NCBI GenBank assembly: GCA_034509495.1
Contig: CM067509.1
Location: forward strand, 1,928,180-1,992,179
Length of the DNA: 64,000 nt
Direction: 5' to 3'
From: Acestrorhynchus altus
Lineage: Eukaryota; Chordata; Actinopteri; Characiformes; Acestrorhynchidae
The position numbers and the translations under genes are program-made. Shown here piece by piece: positions 12,711 through 24,500 of the stretch. How positions within the stretch are numbered: the stretch's first letter is position 1; the number at the start of each line of letters is the position of its first letter. Under the pieces are notes generated by a model. That model had not been told where the DNA came from. It did no database searches and saw nothing but the letters and a program-made list of their open reading frames with translations.

Positions 12711-15700
12711 CTAATGGGAGAAAAAGCAGTGTGAAGTCATCCAACATTTAAATGCCACCACATATATTTTACACAATTCAGCACATTTTCAACCATAATA
12801 CTCTCATTGCTAATTCTTGAAATTCATTATAATTCATTTTAATTTAAATGGCTTTAGGAACTGTTCCTAAGACTGAAAGTGCAGCCTGAAGCCCAGCTGA
12901 CTGCACACTTGATGTTGCTCGGGTTGAACCGGCATGACAGCCCGCTTCTTTAAACACAGCTTTCAAATGGCTTTTAAAGTGAAAGATTCAGACGACTACT
13001 CTGGTCACCACTGTGGACAGATCAGCAAGAAGCAGGCTTAACAAAAGCAGCACTAAAGTGAGGCTCCCCTTCTTCTAGAGCCTCCATGGAAACAACAATC
13101 CACAAGCTGTTTGAACAGCAGCAATGGGTTCCAACTGCACAGCTGAATCACTGACATTATGATATACGTTATGATATACACCGTCACTGGGTGAAGCATG
13201 CAGGAACAGTTGCCTTCACTTGAAGATGTGATTAATACTGGATCCTGTGTTAGGTTATGTTGAGTTGAATGGGGGGTTTTCAAACGTTGCATGTTGTTTA
13301 AGCCACTTAAAGTAATAAATACATTTTAATTAAACTTACTTTGTCCAAAATGGGAAAAAAAGCACAATTGAAAAGTCTGTCTCATTGTAAATTGCTTGAA
13401 TGGAGCAAAACCTGACGTCTGATGTTGGCAGATCCGAAATTTTGTCCCCATAGATGAAGCAAAAACCACCTTAGCTGAACTTTGCTTCCATATTCTTTAG
13501 CATAAAAAAAACAGGAGAACATTAGCTGAAGACAGATATGGGGGTATTAAAGTCCCAGAAAGGGCTTGAAGGCACAGCAGTCCCTTAATAAAAGCAGATG
13601 AACTCTTTTCCCACAGGTGTAAGTGGAACGCAGAGCAGTTTACAATGGCTTTCATCTCTTCCTAAGCACTACAAGAAAGACAAGACGGATGGCTTCCCGG
13701 CTGTGGCTGTTCCAACCAAGATTAAGGCCGGTCTTACAGTAAGACACATTCTCGGTGGAAAATGCCCAGACAGAGAGATCTAGACAAAGACTCGTGAATT
13801 GGAGACTAGGAAAAGCTGCTCCTAAATTGCTGGTGTCACTCAGAAAAAGTCTATTGGCGAGCTGCCTTCAAAATCCAGGCCTTCTTCATACATCCCATGC
13901 CACTGTGCTCAAGTGCTGCCAGTGTTTACTGAAACCCTGGTGGGGATACAGATCCAAACATACCAATGTTTCATTACAAAACTTTACCAATCCTGAAACT
14001 ACCAGAAACAGGAGACACAGCAACAAAAATGTCCAAAGAACCTGCAGCCAATCATTTCTGTACCACACCGTGCTGAATATTCAAGTGTCCAGATTACACT
14101 TTACTGCACGTTTCCGATATCATCAGGAGAGTTCCACCACAAGAATAGAGGAATAGAGGTCTTCCACCTGATGTGCTGCTTACACGTCTCCATTTTGGAC
14201 AGGCTACTTAAACATCTCAGGACAAAAGTCAAACATTCAAGGGCGAGGTTGTAGACTTTGTGGACAAGCACACACTCTCCACCCACTTCAGAGGAGGGAA
14301 GAGTGGAAGCCACAAGTGAGCTTGAGAGGATCAAATACAACGTTCCATGCATTTCTACCACAGATTGTTTTTCATTAGAGAAAACTTTTAGGGGGGTTTT
14401 ATTTGTGTACATTTACATGAAATGAATTGTTGTCCCTGTATTGTTTAAGACTATCCACAATGGTATCTATTCATTTTAGCGAGGACATTTTGACTTGATG
14501 TACAAACCATCTCGCATGAACTACTGCACTAACAACTGTGCAACATATGGTTCACCACCAAAATTGCCCATTTAGATAAACAGTACTTTTATGTTAGAGA
14601 GATGAGAAAATCCAGCTCCACTCTTATTTCACATCTGAAAACATATCTAGAAATTTGTATGCATAATTCAACACTGCAGATCTGAATGTGGAGATGATCT
14701 TACCGAAGCTCCGCTGAAGCTGCTGTTACCAGAACAGCGAAGTGAGTCCTGACATGAACATAATTTAACATGTTTGGGATGACTTGGATGGTGAGAATGA
14801 GGAAAGGCTCATTTTGGAGGTGTGAAAAATATAAATAAAGTAAATTCCCTGAAAAGAACAGAAGCTATAATAAAGGACAGACATACTAAACAGTATTTAT
14901 TAGTTTCCAAGGCTTCAGTGTCATTCTGAAATTAATTCTACATGGTTATCAGTGGTGTCTGTGGTGGTCCTGACCATTGAAGACACATTTAAGTTATTGC
15001 CCTGGTTGAGCTGGTGCTGCGATTTACATACAAATAAAAGTATTTGTTACCGTGCACTGCTTTGGCGTTTAATTCAAAAGTGATATCCAGATTTCAGCAG
15101 GGACACATTTCACACCATTTACAGCAAGTGGAATGTAATACCCAGCAGCTACATCCAACATGTACCAGACTGATGTCAAAAACTTCAAAGCCTGACTGTA
15201 ACAAGGTACAGAGGATGACTGCAACCAAGATGTTAATCTCTACTTGAACCTCAAAAGATAAAGTGAACAAGAAACGGTCAAATTTTATATGGGTGTCTTT
15301 CTCAAGTATCCAGATAAGGGCCACAAATGTTTAAGTGTCAATCATCACACAGAAGAACAATAGAACATAATTCAGCAGATCAAGGGGAGCTCCATGAGAA
15401 CAAGAATGCAAATTATTTAATTTATTTAAAAATTGTTTTCGGGGTTGTTTTTAATAGCACTTTTCATTGCAACAGTAATTAGAATAAAAGTTTATTTTAC
15501 CTTCAACTCTAAAATGCCTTAACCTTTTCTTTGTAAACTCAAATGAAGTGCATCAAAATAACAAAAAATCCAAATATATTCTTCTTCTTCAACACCATCA
15601 AGCGAAGTAAGGGGCCGGCAGCAGCATGCAGTGGGTTCTGGCCCTGTTTTTCTAAGTTGAAATATGGAAGGATGGTGCAAAATACAGGGAAATGCTATAA

Positions 15701-18524
15701 GAGAACCTGCTTTACTTTGAAAAAAAGAAAAAGACTTAGGAGAAACTTTCCCTTTCAGGTGGACAGTGAGCACAAACACAAGGCCAAACACTATTTGAAA
15801 TTTACTTTCCACAAGCATTACCCTCCAAACTGAATAACCTGGAGCAGATCTGTCAGGGAGAATGGGTGCAAGATCACTCCAGACAGCAAGCAAAGCTGAA
15901 TAAACCTCACCCCAACAGACCTGAAACTGCTATTGCAGAAAAAGTGGTCCAACCAACCGATAGTGTAAGTGTTCAATATTCATGCAACCAGAATGTGTCA
16001 GTATTAAAATGTTCTGCTGAGATCTGCTGACCAAGAATTTTGACTTTTGCAATAAAAAAAATACTGGGATAAACAACTTGTGGGTGTCATAATTAACAAA
16101 TTAGCAGATGTTCACTGGAAAAACCTATGCATACACAGCCAGTGGTGATGTGAGTAGTTTGAAACCAACAGTCTTTAACAGAAAGCTTCTCACTGCACTT
16201 CAAATGGGGGGAAAAAACAAAAAAACACACACACATAAAAGCCCAATCTTCCCATCACTGCCCACAGTAACCTTTGTTGTTTTAACAAGCATTTATGCTA
16301 GATTTCATTTTTTTGAATTACAGCATGTAAGGACTGGGTGAGTGGCTGGAGCAAACAAATAAAGTCAGAGCAAGCTCTCGTACTTCATATTCCCATTGCC
16401 CTTCACACACTCTGCAATAAACCACAGCTCTGAATAAAATGTCAGTCGGAAACATCCAATAACGTAATTTACTTTCCTAGTCCAGTGAGGGAAAAGGTAT
16501 TCTCCGAGTGTGTGGGCTTAAAGGTCAGTGTGAATATTTTGTGGCAGAAATGATGGCACCAAATCATTTACAAAATACTGAACAACTGCCATTCGTTAGG
16601 GAGTCTTCTCAGTCCTTCATCTACACAATGTGAGCAGGTGCAACACCGAGAGAGGCCAAGCTAGTGCGGATAGGCCAACGTTGCTTAGTAACTAGGAATA
16701 GTCCCTAGTAAATGTTTTCAGTGGAAATATTAAATAAGCATCACTGTCTGTTTACATCTATTAGAAATATTACAAAATATGACGACTATTTTCTGGAATA
16801 TTTCTAGACCATTATGGAACTAATCAAAAGGAAAAGGACAGCTGCTCTGGGCACAGAATCAACCTTGTACTACAAATTACAGAATAAATGCAGCCTTCCC
16901 TCAAGCTTGGCACTTTACAGAGCTAAATTCAAAACCAAATATGTAGGAAATTTTTGCAAATGATGTGGAATGTTTTGGTTAATTAAGAGGCTTTCCTGAA
17001 CACGGCCCTCGTTCAGCTCTAAAAAAAAAAAACATTTTTTAAAACTAATAATTACAATACTGGAACTGGTAGAATTACCAATATGCAGCATATTTTTCTG
17101 ATGTTTCATTAATTGGAATAGACAAAAATAACCCCTAATACTACAATACAACAATTAAAAATGATATATATAACAATCAGTAATAAATGATTGTTTAATA
17201 TGTCTCCTATAGCACTGCATTAGGTCCAATTCAGCCACAGGATGACAAATAACTAACAGCGTAAGAAGTAGCATGAGTACGAGTAGCATCTTAGCCCACT
17301 TAAGCTATTTTGGAGCTCAGTAATTCTGCACCAACCCCAACAACCAATGTGCATCGTGATTCTTAGGACCTCTAGTGCAGAACATGAACTCAAATTCTGA
17401 CAAATACAGGTCATTATGGCTGAAATATTTAATCAACAATAAATATATTTTTGTGCTTTATTTTTAATAGTGTAGAATTTTGTGGGGGAAAAAAAACAAA
17501 TTAGCTGTGAATACATTCTGGATGCACTGTACATGTCCTAGTATCTACATTTACTGCCCATTCAATCAGCTCCTCAAATCATACAGGAGCACTTTGTAGT
17601 TTAATAATTACAGACTGCAGTCCATCAATATAGCACTGACTTGGTGGTGGTGTGTTAGTATTTGTTGCACTGATATGACTGAAACCACTGTCCACTCACT
17701 GTCCACTCCATTAGACACTCCACCTTGTAGATGTAAAGTCAGAGACAGAAGCTCATCTAGTCCTTCATCAGTGCTCACAGGATGCTGCCGGCTGGATATG
17801 TCTGGTTGGTGGGCTACTCTCAGTCCGGCAGTGACACTGAGGGCTTTAATCATGGGGTGTGTATTGTGCTGGTACAAGCAGTTCAGACACAAACACGCCA
17901 CCACTGTGTCAGTGTCGCTGCTGGGCTGAAAACGACCCACCACTCAAATAACACCTGCTCTGTGGCGGTCTTTGAGTTTCCAAGTGCAACTTAAGAAACC
18001 GATCTAGAGCTTTACATCCCAGGATACAACATATCGTTCATGGTTCAAGTGCTTTCACAAACGCTTCTCCTCTATCCAGAACTCATTTTCTTCTTCCTAC
18101 AAATGAACTTCCAAGGATTTTCAAGGACTCTGGGACCTGCTGTTTCTGCTCCAGTTGTTTGAATAGCCTTGAGCATGTTAACATATAGCCTGTAAAGTAC
18201 TGTCAGGGAGCCGATGTAGGTGACCCACCTCCCTCCCCTTTCCACCCCACACACACACACACCCACACACAACAGGACTCAAAACTTCACACAGAACTGA
18301 GGATGTTCATAGTGTACGTACAGATTTGAAAGAGTAGTAGGATTTGTCATATTCGTGAGCACCAATGGTGACCTCTGGGAGGTATCTGGGGATTATAGTC
18401 AGGCTGGCCACCCTCTGTTTATCTTGCACCCTAAGGAAAAGAAATATTCCACAAACTAATCAGAACAATCAGAACACACCACGTCTTAAGACTTTCAGTA
18501 CATATTTAAACATATAAATATATT

Positions 18525-18568
<44 letters not shown>

Positions 18569-21500
18569 ATATATCTTTGCAACATTCTGGTACAGTACAT
18601 TTGAAACATGCTGAAACTAAACACCATGTCCTGCGGAGAAATTGCTCCGTTGTCTAAGGAAAATGAAAAGAGGATCGATTTTATATCTTTGCTGCAGCCG
18701 TTTGGTTTTACCATCTGCACTTACGGTGGAAATGATTTCACGTGGTCGGCTGAACCACAGAACGAACCACAGGCTTTCAGCTATACTGTGCCCTTACGCA
18801 GCAAAAAATATCTTGGCAAGTGAAAATCTTAAATATAGGTAATATATCGCGTATCTCCCACAATGACATTGCTGTAAGAAATAATATAATACTACTCATC
18901 TTTTCACTCCTCGCTGATCCCAGACAGCTGGGACATGTTTGGGATCTGAAGTTTGCTTTTTCAGTTTACAGGGGAGAGGCCAGCATAACTTTATTAAACA
19001 CGGAGCAAACAAACTGAATAGCATTTATTTAAATAATTTAGTTATTTATATATTACAGAGCCTAAGGGAAGTATTCACTGGCCTTGGCTATTTACCCATT
19101 TTGTTACATTGCAACCTGTATTTAGAATGTTTTTAATTGGTGAAGTAAAATATATATTAAAAATATATACTTGGAAATAAAAAACTGAACTGACAAAAAC
19201 TGAAAAGAATTGGCATATGATGTACATATGATGCTATGAAGCCCTTAGTTCTGGTGCAACCATTTACATTAACAAGTCAAATAAAGCATAAACATTTCAC
19301 ATTCAATGAGTTACTTCTGCAAGTGACTGACATTGTGTCACGTTTTCAGACTCTATGAAAGGCCCAGGGATGAACAGTGCTGTGGGGATGAACCAAGGTC
19401 GTATGGTGGGCCTGCCAGTTATCGCGAAAACAAACAGCTATTAGTAGACTTCCAATTACTGCCAGAAGTACTTCACACTTTGGTGCAATAACGGTAGTGT
19501 ATACCTGCAGAATATGTACGATTAAGCTTTAAAGATAACTGGAGATATTTCTGCTCAAAATTAACTCACAATATAAATGCTAAAGGCAGACCTATAGACC
19601 AGCTGAGTGTTTTAGCAGTCACTAGTAGGCCCTTCGTACCACAGCAGTTTTTCCTGACTTGACAACTTGGGCAATACATTATAAAACAGCTACATCACTA
19701 ACCATCCACTCGCCCTTTCATATGGACTGAAAACGTGAATCTCATGGAATGAAAAAAAAAAAACGCATCTGTGTCCTGTTTGTGGACATGCACAGATTTG
19801 GACACGTGCCTTCCCACAGCCATTAGTGGACAACGGATTCCTGCTTTCCACAACAGTCAATTGACCAGTCTAAAAATGCTTACATGTAAATAAACACAAA
19901 TTAGTCTGACTTCCTCTGACACACACGCACACACGCGCACACACGCGCACACACGCGCACACACGCACACACACGCACACACACGCACACACACGCACAC
20001 ACACGCACACACACGCACACCTGATAACAGTGGACACACGAGTCTCCGTAGTGTTTTCTTTTTGAAAACAAACTATGGTCAAAATATGTGTAAGTTTCAT
20101 TATTATATAATTCATAATATTCATATTTCATTATTATCAAAATAAATGTTGACTCAGCACAAGACAAACAGATTTTTTTGCACTGTTTATTAAGTTAGTA
20201 GGTACAGAAATCTGTTTAGTTCTGCATTTAGTTCAAATCAATTTTAGAAATATCATATCGACCAAAATTAAGAAATATATTGTGATATAAATGTTGGCCA
20301 GATAATCTGGTGCTAGATGAAATCAACTTCATTAGAAGCTAGAAAGGTGTCCACTAATACGTGTCTTAAAAGTACTGACAAAGTGTTGTTGAGTAGTATT
20401 TGACAAAGTATTTAATATTTTCAGTGTAATAACAGGAAAGCTTAGGTTTTTAATACTAAGAAATCCAATAAGTGTGCTTAAAAAAAAGTTCACAGCACCT
20501 GATCTGGTGAATATATTTAGTAATAAATATTGTCTACTATATGTATATTATATACACTATATGTATATGTCTATTATATATTACAAGCCAAAATATCAGA
20601 ATCTCCTTGAAATTACATTGTGCATCCATCTCCATCCACATGCTGAACTGATCACAATCAGAATTTAAATTATAACAATAATTTACTAAATTTAACTTAC
20701 AGCACTCGCATGTGATGGAAGCTAGTGTCATCCTGCGTGGACCATGGGCTTTTCTCAAACTTTAGGTACTCAATGTCTTCTACAACCTGACGAAAAAACA
20801 TCTCACATTAGGACTGGACACTGTAAGAAAAAATATCTGTAGAAGGTAAACAGATAATAAACACTGTATAAGTAACACATTTCAACTCTTCATTCATTAC
20901 CCTCTCAATGTCTTGGACTTGTGTTGTATCATAAGCAAGAACTTCAGCCTCGTTACTGAAAACAAGCAGAGTTCAAAGTTATCATATGGAAATCAGGGTG
21001 AGCTGTTGGTGGAACTGAACAAAACAGTGTCTGGAGCTCACAGAGAAGCTCAGTACCTGATTTCTGGAAGGAAGGTCTTCTTGTATGAAGTCTCAATGCT
21101 TTTAAGGTAGGGCAGTGGTACATTCTGGAGATAAGACTGGAGAAAGAAAAACAAACAAATTACAGCTCTATTAACATCATCTGGTGCATTACATCTAAAT
21201 CACTAAAGAAATATCCTCTTGCTCATGGTCTGGAGAGGCTGAAAACCACTGCAGAAGGAAAATAAAATGGAAATATACATGGAATGATGTAAATGAATAT
21301 ACACCTTTCATCAAAACAGGGAAAAAAGTAACACATAGGACACTAGTCCAAAAATGTCCACAATCATCAAGCTGTGAAAGCTCTCAAACTAACATTTTTG
21401 CTCCTAATGGTTTGGAGTTGCCAGAAAATAGCTGCAGTGAGTTAACGTAGTTAAAAAACACTTCATTTTGAACTAATGTGAAAAGTAAGGCTGGGTGTCA

Positions 21501-24500
21501 TGACTAACAAAACATGCATCTTAAGATGCTATTTGAAATGAAACAGTGACATGTTAAAGTACAATATCAACATAATTATTAACAAAACACAGCCTGCTGT
21601 ATGTTTAAACAGTAACAGAGTACATTCATGTAATTTCTGGAATTAATTTGCACACAGCCGGTCACTTGCATACCTGGTGGGACATTATGATATGGTCATT
21701 TTTATATATTGTTTAAACAAATCTACGTTTCTAATATAATGCCCAGAATTAGTCAACAGTAAATCGGTAGATTATGGTGTTCTGTCAACTGTTTGATGTA
21801 TTTTGATTTAATAAAATGTTTTTTCTTAATAAAACTACAAAATGTCATCATGCTTAAAACTGGAGGCTCAAACAGTTGTTAGTTATGAATTCTCAAGAGT
21901 GGTGTGCAGGAAGCTTAACAACTTGTTTGTCTGTTAAACTCTCAGCATTGATTTTTTTTTTTTTGTTTTAAGTAAACGTTCAATGCAATTTCTAAATGAT
22001 TCTGAGAGACTTGAGAACCAAAGGCCTTAATCATGACTTTGAAAGAACCTACAGGCACAAAGGAGCGCTCGAGTCGGCACAATGATCCAACAAACACAGC
22101 AGTCCTTTATCTTTTCTTACAATCAGACTGCCTTTACACTGGGACAAACACTGATCACAAAAAAGCTCAATTTCTTTCATTTAGGACAATCGTCATCATC
22201 ATACTTACTTTACCAGAAGCCTTGAGTTTCTTCTGAACTTCCTCAGCAGGACAGTCCACATAGATGACCAGGTGAGGGGGCAGAAACTCACAGATGCTAA
22301 TGTTTTTGATTTCGTGGTAATGATCCACACCTGCAGACCAGAAATCCATAATTAATAACCTTTTATAAACTTGATTATATTCAGGTGATGTCTGCTTAAT
22401 TGAGTTGTGCCCTATTTTACTGCGTTTATAATTTTCTATAATTATCTGTTTTACTGTAATGCTAATACAGACAACTTTAATCTGAGTTTAGACCTCTTAT
22501 AATTGTTTATACATCAACAGATACGTCCATTTCCATTATTGACATCTGCTTAGATTCCCATATTGGTGTATTCATGTATAATACAATGTCAAAGTTGTGA
22601 TTTTCAAATATCCCAAAAAGAACAATAACCAAATACAACAGCATTAAAATATTCCAACAAATATATGTTATATCATTCTGAATACACAAAAAAGGGGTTT
22701 ATAAATACTTTATTGGGTATTATTAGAAGTTACCCATACCTGACTGCCAGGTATGAAGGATAAAAAGCCATATAAAATGGTATAAGCATTTTTAAGGATG
22801 AAACATACAGCTCTGTTTACATGTCTCCCCTTACAATCCTCCTTCCAATCAGATGCAATATGAGCTGCTTGTGTCTCTCAGTCAAAAATGTTCTTAATAA
22901 ATAATGTCCCCCCAAAACTACAGGTGCAATATTCACAAAGCAAAATAAGCACAAATTAAGATGACTTCACATAAACAATTGACCAGACTCATTTTCAGAC
23001 CTTATATAAAGGCAAACAAAACAGAACTTACATTCTTTCCTGATGTAGCCTTGACTGGACATGGCATTGAGAAACACCACATCACTAAATGGTGACCGTT
23101 CCAGGATGACCCCCTGGCCTAACAACAAAGAAAATCTAAATGAGACAGCAAAATCGAGGCATAAGCAAACAAAGTATTTCATTTTTTTAAGAATGTTTAG
23201 AGGACGATGTGTTTGAGCTTTTAAAAGCCAGTCAAATTAGTGACTAGAGTATTTAGAGTCAGCTGACTGCTGACTGCTTAGTTTTACCTGAGAATAATTT
23301 TTCTCCTGTACTGGGGCAGAGCCTGACATTTTAAAAACCTGGGGTTTAGCTCAAATGTCCAGAACCATGCTCGTTCACATTGGTGTTCTCAATGTTATGC
23401 TTGATCTGTGTGTGTGTGTGTGTGTATAAATATATATATAGTGGGGAAAATAATTATTTGATACACCTCCTACAAACATTGGAGTCTGTAATTTGTATTA
23501 TAGGTACAATTCAACTGCGAGAGACAGAATCTAAAAACAATCACATTGTATATTTTTGAAAACATGAATTTGCAACCAGCAATAATTCTGGCTCTCACAG
23601 ACCTGTTAGTCTTTCTTTAAGAAGCCTCCTACTCTGAACTCATTACCCGTTTTAATTGCACCTTATTGAAATTGTTACCCGTGTAAAAGATACCCGTCCA
23701 CACAATCAACCATACTTTTAACCTCTGCACCATGGCCAAGACCAAAGAAGAGTCTACGGACACCAGAGACAAAACTGCAAATATGCACAAGTCTGGGATG
23801 GACTACAGGACAAAAGGCAAGCAGATAGGTGAGAAGGCGACCACTGTTGATGCAATTATTAGAAAATAGAAGAAACAACAACAGCCCAGAACTACACGGG
23901 AGGACCTTGTCAATGACCAGAAGAGAGCTGGGACCACAGTCTCAAAGATTACCATTAGTAACACACTACGCCATCATGGATTAAAATCCATGCAAGGTCC
24001 ACCTGTTCATGCAAGTAAATGTCCAGGCCTTCCATATGGAAGATACAAAGAGAGGAGACATGGAAGAAGGTCATGTGGTCAGATGAGACCAAAATAGAAC
24101 TACAGGAAACGTCTGACCTCTATAATTGCAAACAAAGGCTTCTGTACCATATATTATGTAGTTTTTCTATTTTATCAAATAATTATTTCAGGCGCCATAA
24201 TTATGAAATTTATATAGTTTTGCGATGCACGTGAGTTCATAAAGGCACTGCTCATAATAAAGAATGTTCACATTAAAAACGTTCTTATGTAAACAATCAA
24301 GTAATAAAGACCAGATCCAAGCAAAACATTGGAATTTAACAAGCCTTTTTTTCATGTTATAGCATCAACAGGCATTAGTGGTGTTAATTCATTGAGGAAA
24401 AAATAGTTGCAAAATTAAGAACAAAAAATGTTTAAAAATGTTGACGCCAGGCCTGTGTTTTACCTGTTGTGAGAAGGTGTTCGACGGCATCCGAGTACTG

